DNA from: VFKI01 sp033762075
GTDB lineage: Bacteria; Pseudomonadota; Gammaproteobacteria; DSM-16500
DNA: 14,108 nt
NCBI GenBank assembly: GCA_033762075.1
Contig: JANRLY010000029.1
Coordinates: 1-14,108 of the forward strand
Direction of reading: 5' to 3'
Made by a program: the position numbers and the translations under genes. Under the pieces are notes generated by a model. It searched no databases, was not told the DNA's origin, and saw nothing but the letters and a program-made list of their open reading frames with translations. This document shows, piece by piece, positions 7,180 to 14,084 of the stretch (its first letter is position 1; every line of letters begins with the position of its first letter).

Positions 7180-8298
7180 TTATACTCTTTCTGTTAAGGG
7201 TACATAAAGTCGCGGTGTTGGCCCAATATAAGCAGCGTCTGGTCGAATAAGACGATTATTGCGACGTTGTTCTATGATATGCGCACTCCAGCCTGAAATG
7301 CGTGACATGACAAATAAAGGCGTGAACATTAATGTTGGAATTAAACAAAAATGATAGGCCGTCGCGCTATAAAAATCGAGATTGGGGAAGAGATGTTTTT
7401 CTTTCCACATCACTTTTTCAATCGCTTCAGATACTTTAAACAAATAACCATCTTTAGCTTCATGTGATAACTTCTCAGACCATTGCTTGATAATGTCTGA
7501 GCGCGGATCAGAGATTTTATATACGCGATGTCCAAAGCCCATGATTTTTTCATGGTCCTTAAGCATTTTATGAATGGCCTTTTCAGCGCTCTCTGGAGTT
7601 TTAAATTGCGTAATGAGATCCATTGCGGCTTCATTTGCACCGCCATGTAAAGAACCGCGTAAGGTTCCTATGCCTGATACAATAGCAGAATAAAAATCGG
7701 ACAAAGTAGAAGCGGTAATTCGTGCTGCAAAAGTGGAAGCATTAAATTCATGTTCAGCGTATAAAATCAGTGAAACATCTAAAGCGCGACACCAAAGGGG
7801 GTTGGGTTTTTCATGGTGTAATAAAGTTAAAAAGTGACTGGCCAAACTGATTTCTTTCGTGGTTGTTTGTATGCGTTGACCATTTTCATGGAAGTGATAC
7901 CAATACAATAACATTCCAGGGAGTGTTGCAATCAAACGATCAGCAATTTCAACATCTGAATGTTTTTCTGTTTCGGGTTCTAAGGTGCCAAGCATCGAAC
8001 ATGCAGTGCGTAAAACATCCATGGGATGTGCGCTTGCTGGTATGCGTTCGAGAATTTCTTTTAATGTCTCAGGCAATTCACGCAGTGAAATTAATTTTTT
8101 TTGGTATTTTTTGAGTTCATCTGCATCAGGTAATTCACCGCGAATGAGCAACCAAGCGACTTCTTCGAAGGATGCATTTGCAGCCAGTGAACCAATTTCA
8201 TAACCACGATAGGTTAAGCCAATGCCTTCTTTTCCTACTGTACTGATGCTTGTATCGCCAGCAATGACACCCGCTAAACCACCTACTTTTTTATTCAC
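7180..8298 (-). CDS. prpC: 2-methylcitrate synthase
   Basis: This 372-residue protein of the citrate synthase family has the short form typical of PrpC. It condenses propionyl-CoA with oxaloacetate to give 2-methylcitrate. The catalytic triad is visible: His218 in SLHGGANEAA, His257 in MGFGHRVYK and Asp308 in NLDFYSA. Substrate-binding arginines lie in EQRRNNRLIRP near the C-terminus. The start is a GTG at 8296-8298 that overlaps the prpB stop by 8 nt; a GGAG ribosome site lies about 9 nt upstream within prpB, so translation is probably coupled. Placement between prpB and prpD makes methylcitrate synthase far more likely than the TCA citrate synthase, although PrpC enzymes often keep some acetyl-CoA activity. 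Confidence 0.95.
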   Translation of the reverse strand: MNKKVGGLAGVIAGDTSISTVGKEGIGLTYRGYEIGSLAANASFEEVAWLLIRGELPDADELKKYQKKLISLRELPETLKEILERIPASAHPMDVLRTACSMLGTLEPETEKHSDVEIADRLIATLPGMLLYWYHFHENGQRIQTTTKEISLASHFLTLLHHEKPNPLWCRALDVSLILYAEHEFNASTFAARITASTLSDFYSAIVSGIGTLRGSLHGGANEAAMDLITQFKTPESAEKAIHKMLKDHEKIMGFGHRVYKISDPRSDIIKQWSEKLSHEAKDGYLFKVSEAIEKVMWKEKHLFPNLDFYSATAYHFCLIPTLMFTPLFVMSRISGWSAHIIEQRRNNRLIRPDAAYIGPTPRLYVPLTERV

Positions 8299-9169
8299 GA
8301 TCGCTTTCTCCTACAAAAAGTTGATCTAATTTTGCTTCAAAGCCATGATAATTGAGTAACTCGTATAACGCTTCACGTGTTTGCATGCTTGATAAGAGTG
8401 ATTCTTGTGTGCCAGTTTTTTTGATGGTTTGATAGACATGTGCTGCTGCTGCATTCATTGCCCGAAATGCACTGAGCGGATAAAGAATCATTTGTATACC
8501 GACATTTTTTAATTCATCGCGTGTGAAAAGAGGTGTCACACCAAATTCAGTAATATTTGCAAGCACGGGAACTTTGCATTGTTTTGTCAGCGCAGCATAT
8601 TGACTGAGTTCGCGTACACCTTCAAAAAAAATCATGTCGGCACCTGCTTCGATATATTGCATCACGCGATCAATGGAAGAGGGTAGTCCTTCATTAGCCA
8701 ACGCATCAGTGCGTGCCATGATCACAAAATCTTTATCAGTGCGCGCATCTACGGCTGCTTTAATGCGATCGACCATTTCTGTTGTAGGGACGATTTGTTT
8801 ATTCGGTCGATGTCCACAGCGTTTGGCTTGAATTTGATCTTCCATATGCACAGCGGAAACACCTGCACGAATCATTTCTTGGATGGTGCGTGCAATATTA
8901 AACGCATTTCCGAATCCAGTATCAATATCGACTAATACGGGTAAATCAACCGCTGAGGTAATGCGTCTTGCATCTTCGAGAACTTCTGTTTGTGTAGTGA
9001 TTCCTAAATCAGGTAAACCGAAAGAGGCATTCGCAACGCCAGCCCCTGATAAATAGAGTGCTTTAAAGCCTGCTTTTTGAGCTAATAAAGCGGCTGTTGC
9101 ATTGATGGTGCCAACGATTTGTAATGGTTGCTCAACTGCAAGTGCAGCGCGTAATCCTTTTTGTGTCAT
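8291..9169 (-). CDS. prpB: 2-methylisocitrate lyase
   Basis: The 292-residue protein belongs to the isocitrate lyase/PEP mutase superfamily and has the usual PrpB length. It cleaves 2-methylisocitrate into pyruvate and succinate, the final step of the methylcitrate cycle. Visible motifs are SGAGVANASFGLPDLG (41-56), the metal-site segment VDIDTGFG (80-87), MEDQ (109-112), the active-site loop KRCGH (116-120, catalytic Cys118) and ARTDA (152-156). The KRCGH loop has Arg where many relatives have a second Lys, a mild change. The ATG at 9167-9169 follows the SDR stop by 6 nt with an AGGATGAG ribosome site inside the SDR end. The 3' end overlaps prpC by 8 nt. Carboxyphosphonoenolpyruvate mutases are the main alternative but the operon excludes them. 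Confidence 0.95.
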   Translation of the reverse strand: MTQKGLRAALAVEQPLQIVGTINATAALLAQKAGFKALYLSGAGVANASFGLPDLGITTQTEVLEDARRITSAVDLPVLVDIDTGFGNAFNIARTIQEMIRAGVSAVHMEDQIQAKRCGHRPNKQIVPTTEMVDRIKAAVDARTDKDFVIMARTDALANEGLPSSIDRVMQYIEAGADMIFFEGVRELSQYAALTKQCKVPVLANITEFGVTPLFTRDELKNVGIQMILYPLSAFRAMNAAAAHVYQTIKKTGTQESLLSSMQTREALYELLNYHGFEAKLDQLFVGESDRE

Positions 9170-9175
9170 GTCTAC

Positions 9176-9775
9176 TCATCCTACTTGATAGATTTGACCT
9201 GTTTGTAATCCTTCTACACTTTTCTGATAACTTAAAGCGACTCGTTCAGCAGGCACAGATTCAAAGCCTGGAAAATAATCGCCATATTTGTCCATAGACT
9301 CTGTGAGAATCGTTGGGCTAATAGCGTTAATCCTGATGCCACTCGCGAGTTCAATGGCGGCACTTTTCACGAAGCTATCGATTGCGCCATTAACCATAGA
9401 GGCCGATGTGCCACCTCGTATGGGATCATGTGAAAGAATACCGCTCGTTAGTGTAAATGAACCGTGATTATTAATATAGTGTTGGCCGATGAGGACTAGA
9501 TTGACTTGGCCCATAAGCTTATTGTGTAAGCCAATATCATAATCTTCGGGCGTCATGGCTGACAAATCTGCAAAGTGTACTTTACCAACTGTTGAGACCA
9601 CAGCATCAAAATCACCTACAGATTGGTACATTTTTTTAATCGAGGCAGGATCGGTGATATCAAAACGCACATCGCCATGTTCGCGACTTGCACTGATGAG
9701 GGTATGTTTTTTTGCTAATCTATCCATAACGGCTTGACCGATAGTGCCTGAGCCGCCAACGATGATGATTTTCAT
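9176..9775 (-). CDS. Short-chain dehydrogenase/reductase lacking the catalytic Tyr, first gene of prp operon
   Basis: This 199-residue Rossmann-fold protein has the glycine-rich nucleotide-binding motif GGSGTIG (7-13), a DITD cofactor-adenine segment (39-42), and a later STVGKV stretch. The conserved Ser is kept in LTSG (Ser111). Where classical SDRs have YxxxK, the sequence reads SASMVNGAIDSFVK, so the catalytic Tyr is absent. This resembles an atypical, short SDR subgroup (Lin1944-like, from memory) in which the Tyr is missing. It is the promoter-proximal gene of the prp operon, 6 nt before prpB, with a GGGAG ribosome site ahead of its ATG. A role linked to propionate metabolism is suggested by position only. 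It may be an oxidoreductase with a different proton donor, or a nucleotide-binding regulator. The substrate cannot be predicted. Confidence 0.85.
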   Translation of the reverse strand: MKIIIVGGSGTIGQAVMDRLAKKHTLISASREHGDVRFDITDPASIKKMYQSVGDFDAVVSTVGKVHFADLSAMTPEDYDIGLHNKLMGQVNLVLIGQHYINNHGSFTLTSGILSHDPIRGGTSASMVNGAIDSFVKSAAIELASGIRINAISPTILTESMDKYGDYFPGFESVPAERVALSYQKSVEGLQTGQIYQVG

Positions 9776-9798
9776 TTTTTTGCTCCCGAATGTGATTT

Positions 9799-9887
9799 AC
9801 TCATTTGAATTTCGCTCTAGGCAATGGCTCGCTCGACTCCGTCTCACTGTGCTTTACTTGCCTTGAACGAAATTCAAATGAATGAGT
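9799..9887. repeat. Large inverted repeat overlapping the 3' end of the glucokinase gene
   Basis: The left arm (9799-9824) and right arm (9858-9887) are complementary over ACTCAT, TTGAATTTCG and GGCAA. There are two mismatches, and 4 extra bases in the right arm arise from a duplicated ATGA. The 33-nt loop (9825-9857) is a pyrimidine-rich CTCGCTCGACTCCGTCTC stretch. The glucokinase stop codon (9874-9876) and its last codons lie in the right arm. The element separates the sugar operon from the prp operon, both read leftward. It is likely a dispersed miniature element or a hairpin terminator. It lacks a clear run of T after the stem. Confidence 0.75.
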
Positions 9888-10896
9888 CAATGTTTTTTGT
9901 CAATAACCGCTTTACTGCATAATATCCACCACCGATAATGGCGTGAATAGGATTGCGTAAAATGCCGAGCGGATAGGTTTCACGTTGCGATAAATACGCT
10001 GGCGATGCATGAATCCCTTCTTTAAAAGTAGGGCGATCAAATAAATCAAGATAGTGTAAAGCCACGCCACCTGTGATCCAAACACCGCCTTCAGGCATAA
10101 AAATCAATTGTACTGTGCCAATAAAAAGTCCCATATACCAGGCAAATGCATCAAGCATTTCATCTAAATTGTGATTATTTTTATCATTCGCTTGTTGCCA
10201 AATTGCACGCGGTGTTATTTTTTCACGATTGGGATAAAAAAATTCATAAAGACGAACAGTGCCTGGCCCTGAAAGAATTTTCTCAAAGAAAAAAGGGGTG
10301 TCGCTCGCGTAATAATTTAATAATTCACAATGCATTTTACGTCGTGAAGAATCGGCAAGAGGTGGCGTTGAAATTCCGATATGGCCTATTTCATTTTTAC
10401 CTAACCAAAAATTACCGTCTGGAAACAATACACCATCTTTCATGCCAAGACCTGTGCCGAGACCCAATGCAACACGTCTACCTTGCGGGTGGATTGTTGC
10501 GGTATTTAATTTTTTGAGATTGTCGGGATCAGACATGTAATCGGTAAAAGTTGCGCAAATGATCGGTGTGTAATCATGCACGATGGCAAAAGGTCCCCAC
10601 TGTTGTTTGCGAGCAAGTGCGGCAAAATGCATAGGGTATGGATAAGCATTTTCATGGACAATTTTTTCGCCGTCATATTGTCCTGCTGCACCAATACAAA
10701 TTGCATCAGCTTTTTCAAAGGGAAAACCGAAAAATGTTTCTAGTGTTTCGATCAATGCTTCGAGTGAGCCTGCCTCGAGAATATTTACTGAAGTATTTTT
10801 GATGCAATGCATGTGTTGCGATGCAGGGTCATATTCAATGATACCGGCAGCACATTTTGTGCGACCGATGTCGCAAGAAATAATCGTTTGAGTCAT
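9874..10896 (-). CDS. glk: Glucokinase (Glk family)
   Basis: This 340-residue protein belongs to the bacterial Glk family rather than ROK. It would phosphorylate glucose with ATP to glucose 6-phosphate in the cytoplasm. The ASKHA-fold motifs are in order: phosphate-1 CDIGRTKC (8-15), the candidate catalytic Asp108 in VHDYTP, phosphate-2 LGLGTGLG (144-151), the sugar-binding EIGHIG (169-174), EKILSGPG (205-212) and adenosine-site GGVWITGGV (270-278). Two usually conserved spots differ: DIGGTN is DIGRTK and the usual VND is VHD. The start ATG follows the permease stop by 2 nt, so uptake and phosphorylation are coupled. The stop codon lies in a large inverted repeat, so the C-terminus (NIDSFI) may have been set by that element. 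Glucose is the likely sugar; another hexose is possible. Confidence 0.88.
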   Translation of the reverse strand: MTQTIISCDIGRTKCAAGIIEYDPASQHMHCIKNTSVNILEAGSLEALIETLETFFGFPFEKADAICIGAAGQYDGEKIVHENAYPYPMHFAALARKQQWGPFAIVHDYTPIICATFTDYMSDPDNLKKLNTATIHPQGRRVALGLGTGLGMKDGVLFPDGNFWLGKNEIGHIGISTPPLADSSRRKMHCELLNYYASDTPFFFEKILSGPGTVRLYEFFYPNREKITPRAIWQQANDKNNHNLDEMLDAFAWYMGLFIGTVQLIFMPEGGVWITGGVALHYLDLFDRPTFKEGIHASPAYLSQRETYPLGILRNPIHAIIGGGYYAVKRLLTKNIDSFI

Positions 10897-10898
10897 GC

Positions 10899-12317
10899 TT
10901 AAGATGTCCGAAAAGCGTTTGAAATTTGATAAGTGTTAGCGGATTGCCCAATTGAGCGTAGCGGTAATCGATTGCGAATATTATTTTCAATTTGTTCGAG
11001 TGTCACACCGCGTGTTTCTGGGGCTTTGTAATAACAAAAGATGAAACTAATAATACACATGAAAGCATATAAAAGAAATGTATGTGAAGGACCTAGCTTA
11101 TCGAGCAATGTTAAAAAGGTGGATGACACGACAAAATTCCAAAACCAACAACTGAAAACAGCAACACCCATTGCAGCGCCACGCACTTCGAGTGGGAAAA
11201 TTTCTGAGACAACAAGCCACAAAATCGCCCCTAAACTAAAAGCAAAACAAATGATGAAACTGAATGTGCAACCTAATGCTACCCAGCGCATCGCGTCAAT
11301 CGTTGCAGCGCTGTGTGTAAAGACAAAACTTAATCCCAATAAACTGAGAAACATTCCAATTAAACCTGTGAGCAATAAAGGACGCCGACCCACGCGGTCG
11401 AGTAAGAAAATAGCAGAAATAGTAGAGAGTACATTGACGACACCGATACCTACAGTTGCAAGAATAGAGGTTTTATCGGCATGAAATCCAGCCATTTTAA
11501 AAATAGTTGGGGCATAATAAATAATCGTATTGATGCCGGTGACTTGTTGTATAAAACCAAGTGCTGCACCAAAAAATAAAACAGGTAAAATCCAAGGGGT
11601 AAAAATTTCACGGAAACGCGCTTTTTTTATTCTCAAGCTATTTTGAATTTCATTCATTTCTTCAGAGACATCATTGGAGTTACGCAAGGCGCGTAAGGTG
11701 TGTTGTGCTTTGTCGAGAAAATTTTGTTTGATGAGCCAGCGCGGGCTTTCCGGTAAAAAAATCATACCAATGCTTAATAAAATAGCAGGAATAAGTCCCA
11801 TTCCAAACATCCAGCGCCATGAACCGTCAAAACTCGTGAAGGCATAGTTAATGAGATAAGAAGATAAGATGCCAATGGTGATGGCGAGTTGGTTGAGGGT
11901 AACTAAACCGCCACGTAGATGATGCGGTGAGACTTCGGCGATGTAGAGTGGGGCGGTGTAAGACCCCATTCCGATAGCGGTTCCAATGATGAGTCGCCCC
12001 ATAATGATATATTCGACTTGAGTTGCAAATGAGGCAATGGCTGTACCAAGAATAAATAATGCTGAGACAACGAGCATCAAGCGTCGACGACCGAATTGAT
12101 CGGTAAGTCGGCCGCTGAGTAATGAGCCTGCCATGGCGCCAGGCAGAACGCTGCTGACGACCAGTTCTTTCATAGTGGTGGTCAAGACAAAATCTTTTTG
12201 GATGAAAAGCAATGCGCCTGAAATAATCCCTGTGTCAAAACCGAACAATAATCCCGCAAGTGCTGCAATCGCTGAAACAATTACAATAAGGGCTCCGGAT
12301 TGTTGTCTGTTATGCAT
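10899..12317 (-). CDS. MFS sugar:proton symporter (sugar porter family, GalP/XylE-like)
   Basis: This 472-residue inner-membrane protein has about twelve hydrophobic segments. It carries the sugar-porter signatures: GRLTDQFGRRRL (69-80) after helix 2, PESPRWLI (189-196) at the end of the first half, QQVTGIN (257-263; the conserved sugar-binding QQxxGxN), DRVGRRPLLL (307-316) in the second half, and PETRGVTLEQIE (433-444) after the last helix. The family imports hexoses or pentoses with protons. The exact sugar cannot be read from sequence, but the glucokinase gene 2 nt downstream points to glucose or a close hexose. The ATG (12315-12317) follows a GGAGCC ribosome site. A C-terminal tail of about 30 residues follows the last motif. 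The gene and glk probably form a two-gene operon. Confidence 0.92.
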   Translation of the reverse strand: MHNRQQSGALIVIVSAIAALAGLLFGFDTGIISGALLFIQKDFVLTTTMKELVVSSVLPGAMAGSLLSGRLTDQFGRRRLMLVVSALFILGTAIASFATQVEYIIMGRLIIGTAIGMGSYTAPLYIAEVSPHHLRGGLVTLNQLAITIGILSSYLINYAFTSFDGSWRWMFGMGLIPAILLSIGMIFLPESPRWLIKQNFLDKAQHTLRALRNSNDVSEEMNEIQNSLRIKKARFREIFTPWILPVLFFGAALGFIQQVTGINTIIYYAPTIFKMAGFHADKTSILATVGIGVVNVLSTISAIFLLDRVGRRPLLLTGLIGMFLSLLGLSFVFTHSAATIDAMRWVALGCTFSFIICFAFSLGAILWLVVSEIFPLEVRGAAMGVAVFSCWFWNFVVSSTFLTLLDKLGPSHTFLLYAFMCIISFIFCYYKAPETRGVTLEQIENNIRNRLPLRSIGQSANTYQISNAFRTS

Positions 12318-12350
12318 ACTGGCTCCATTATCAATACAATAAGATCGTCT

Positions 12351-12379
12351 TTATTAACATGGATTGAGACAGAAAACAA
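12351..12379 (-). promoter_or_regulatory. Possible promoter of the permease-glk operon
   Basis: On the minus strand, TTGTTT (complement of 12374-12379) is followed after 17 nt by TAATAA (complement of 12351-12356), about 34 nt ahead of the permease ATG. The -35 match is fair and the -10 match is weak. The 70-nt gap between the 448-residue gene and the permease has no other obvious element and no terminator hairpin, so read-through from the upstream gene is also possible. Confidence 0.25.
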
Positions 12380-12387
12380 TGGCGGTA

Positions 12388-13734
12388 TTAAGCTCGCGGG
12401 CGACTGAATTTAAATTCTTCAGGTGCTGTTAAATCTTGTGGTGAAGTGGGTATTCCATTTCTGATACGGCTCCATTCTTCAAATTTACTTTGAAATAAGT
12501 CAACATTTATTTGTTGTTCTGGCGAAAGTGTTTTTCCGACTGTGAATTGTCTGTAACATTCAAACATATTGTTGTACAGATTAAAAACCTTTCCTGCAGC
12601 AGCATTAATATTTTGGAAAATAAGAATTTTATCTGATTCATTGGCATTCGCTAATTTTTCCATTATTTCAGAAGGAGCATTTAAAAGTTCTGCAAAAACA
12701 ATATTAGTAAAAAGTGTTCCCGCTAATCCCGCGCAAATACTTTTTTGATTATTCTCACTCATTAAATCAAAGGTTTTTCCTGGATGACCTTCGGGAAGTT
12801 TATCTTGAACTAATTTCAACATATCGGTTATGTCGCTTTTTAATTTTCCAGTTTGAGGGTCGAAAATTTCATCAAAAATAAGAAAATAAATTTTATCAAA
12901 CAAATTTTTCCAAAGTTTTTCAATTTCAGATTTTAATAGAGCGATTAAATAGGTTTGTTCCTCAGGTGCTATTTCTTTAACGTAGGCGTGCTCTTCCATT
13001 AACTTTTCTAAGTGCTGTTTAAAAGTGACTGTTAATCCACTGAGTGATTTTGTGATTTGATCTGTAGGCCAATTATTTAATGCACGGGCTAGTTCACCGC
13101 CATAAGCTTTAGGATCAGAAAAGAAATTTTGCAATCGTTCTAAAGTCATTTTGACGACTTCTGTTTCAACTTTTTGTTCACCGCTAAAATAGTCAGCAAT
13201 TTCTTTTTCAACGAAATCCATATAATGAAAAGATTCGTTGCCTAAAGTTTGTCTTAGTGCTTCGATGTTGACCGACTTGATTTGTCTTTCTAATAAAAGG
13301 TCCTCGAAATAATCGTTGTTTACCACTTCTTGGGTCATCATATTTTCAACGAGTTCTTTGCCGAAAAAATTTTCTAACCATACTATAGAATCAGTTTTTT
13401 CTTTATGAATGAATTTTCTGAATTCATTAAGAGACTCAAGCGGGCGCTCAATACGTGCCTCGTGACAGTCGATTAGAAATGCTGTGAAAATTTGCTCTCT
13501 ACGCCATTGAGGTATTGAATCTACACCTTCTTCTGGATGGGGAGTGCTGCTTGAAAGCATTTTGGATAGTATGGAGAAAACTTGAATTTTGTTGAGTATC
13601 ACTTGATTTTTTTTATCATTCTTTCCAAGCTCTTTAGAGAGTTGTTCGATGCGTGTAAACAATAAAGTTAGAATGTCCTCTTCGGGTTTTTTGGCATTAC
13701 TACGGGAGCCTTTCTTGAAGAACTTAGTTAGCAT
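12388..13734 (-). CDS. Large helical protein of unknown function, possible effector
   Basis: I do not recognise this 448-residue protein as a known family. It is soluble, strongly charged, predicted mostly helical, and has no signal peptide or membrane span. It has a basic N-terminus (FFKKGSRSNAKK) and a helical, heptad-like stretch at about 22-60. Residues about 98-185 carry a pattern reminiscent of RGS domains: LNEFRKFIHKE...SIVWLENFF, then KSVNIEALRQ and FVEKEIADYF. This is a weak visual match only. The C-terminal half contains YFLIFDEIFDPQTGK (283-297) and ends in a hydrophilic tail, APEEFKFSRPRA. Size, lack of bacterial homology that I can name, and the glutamates near the C-terminus would suit a type IV secretion effector in a Legionella-like organism. 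The start ATG has GGAGAG 6 nt upstream. It stands alone, without an evident operon partner. Confidence 0.8.
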   Translation of the reverse strand: MLTKFFKKGSRSNAKKPEEDILTLLFTRIEQLSKELGKNDKKNQVILNKIQVFSILSKMLSSSTPHPEEGVDSIPQWRREQIFTAFLIDCHEARIERPLESLNEFRKFIHKEKTDSIVWLENFFGKELVENMMTQEVVNNDYFEDLLLERQIKSVNIEALRQTLGNESFHYMDFVEKEIADYFSGEQKVETEVVKMTLERLQNFFSDPKAYGGELARALNNWPTDQITKSLSGLTVTFKQHLEKLMEEHAYVKEIAPEEQTYLIALLKSEIEKLWKNLFDKIYFLIFDEIFDPQTGKLKSDITDMLKLVQDKLPEGHPGKTFDLMSENNQKSICAGLAGTLFTNIVFAELLNAPSEIMEKLANANESDKILIFQNINAAAGKVFNLYNNMFECYRQFTVGKTLSPEQQINVDLFQSKFEEWSRIRNGIPTSPQDLTAPEEFKFSRPRA

Positions 13735-13749
13735 AGACGGCTCTCCGTT

Positions 13750-13777
13750 AACCTACTATATAGTATAGGTTATTATA
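13750..13777 (-). promoter_or_regulatory. Promoter/operator-like palindrome upstream of the 448-residue gene
   Basis: AACCTA (13750-13755) and TAGGTT (13766-13771) form an inverted repeat around the self-complementary CTATATAG (13756-13763). On the minus strand, a perfect -10 hexamer TATAAT (complement of 13772-13777) borders it, and TATACT (complement of 13762-13767) lies within it. I see no good -35 hexamer at 16-18 nt for either. The palindrome sits just before the ribosome site and would suit a repressor or activator dimer. Confidence 0.35.
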
Positions 13778-13842
13778 AACTATGTTCTGGGATATCCTTC
13801 CTAACTCATTGAATATATGTATGAAAAACACCTTGTCGGTAT

Positions 13843-13929
13843 GCTTTTTCCCTTTGGGAAAGAGAGGTAGGAGGGATTTTGCGTTTTTGTATAAATCCCC
13901 CTCAATCCCCCTTTTTCAAAGGGGGAAGC
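13843..13929. repeat. Two facing copies of an AAATCCCCC...CCCTTT/AAAGGG repeat
   Basis: The stretch 13843-13880 read on the minus strand and 13893-13929 read on the plus strand are diverged copies of one repeat. Both start AAATCCC, continue through C/T-rich sequence and end in a small hairpin and GC. The plus copy ends in a strong 8-bp stem, CCCCCTTT/AAAGGGGG with loop TTC (13907-13925). Facing each other, they also form a long imperfect palindrome with a 12-nt spacer. Such C-rich hairpin repeats are dispersed in many genomes; stems of this strength can also act on transcripts. Confidence 0.7.
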
Positions 13930-13939
13930 ATTCTGTGCT

Positions 13940-13956
13940 CTCCCTTTTTCAAAGGG
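13940..13956 (+). repeat. Third, shortened CCCTTTTTCAAAGGG hairpin copy
   Basis: The stem CCCTTT/AAAGGG with loop TTC (13942-13956) repeats the hairpin end of the preceding copy 16 nt downstream. It lacks the AAATCCCCC half. Its last GGG runs directly into GGGCTTTGTTGCATAA, which resembles an insertion-sequence end, so the copy may have been cut by a later insertion. Confidence 0.55.
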
Positions 13957-13990
13957 CTTTGTTGCATAATTGTCATTCCCGCGAAGGCGC
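13954..13990. other. Junction of IS-end-like sequence and truncated TCATTCCCGCGAAGGCG repeat
   Basis: GGGCTTTGTTGCATAA (13954-13969) looks like terminal sequences known from some insertion sequences. It is followed by TGTCATTCCCGCGAAGGCG (13971-13989), the beginning of a common dispersed palindromic repeat, whose expected complementary half (GGGAATCCA-like) is absent. Both identifications come from memory of similar sequences. The region, part of a gap of about 350 nt without a gene (13735-14084), looks like stacked mobile-element debris. Confidence 0.35.
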
Positions 13991-14023
13991 ACTAGCATCC
14001 GGTAAAACGGTTTAAATATTGAA

Positions 14024-14081
14024 CGTCCTTGAGAAAGCGCTAAAATTAGCGCCCTAAACACCACATTTAGGCTCAAGGACG
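14024..14081 (+). promoter_or_regulatory. Structured leader that can pair the transposase ribosome site
   Basis: CGTCCTTGAG (14024-14033) is a perfect 10-nt complement of CTCAAGGACG (14072-14081). Between them lie two more hairpins: GCGCTAA/TTAGCGC (14037-14052) and CCTAAA/TTTAGG (14053-14071). Together they form a three-way-junction fold. The outer right arm holds AAGGA, the ribosome site for the ATG at 14085. Transcripts entering from outside would hide the site, as described for IS10 and IS50. Confidence 0.6.
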
Positions 14082-14084
14082 AAT

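Noticed and set aside
11041..11484. 147-codon open frame on the plus strand inside the permease gene
   Set aside because: It is the antisense shadow of a strongly conserved transporter; the composition is Lys/Ala/Thr-rich without a recognisable fold or ribosome site.
12318..12330. GATAAT as a -10 box for the permease gene
   Set aside because: It is only about 7-10 nt from the ATG, overlaps the ribosome-site region and has no -35 partner.
13843..13956. CRISPR-like array from the CCCTTT/AAAGGG units
   Set aside because: There are only three copies of unequal length, in mixed orientation, with irregular spacing; no cas genes are nearby.
13801..14076. 91-codon minus-strand and 77-codon plus-strand frames in the right intergenic region
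   Set aside because: Both are built from repeat and leader sequence, with Pro/Lys/Gly-rich low-complexity translations such as PFEKG repeats; they are not credible proteins.
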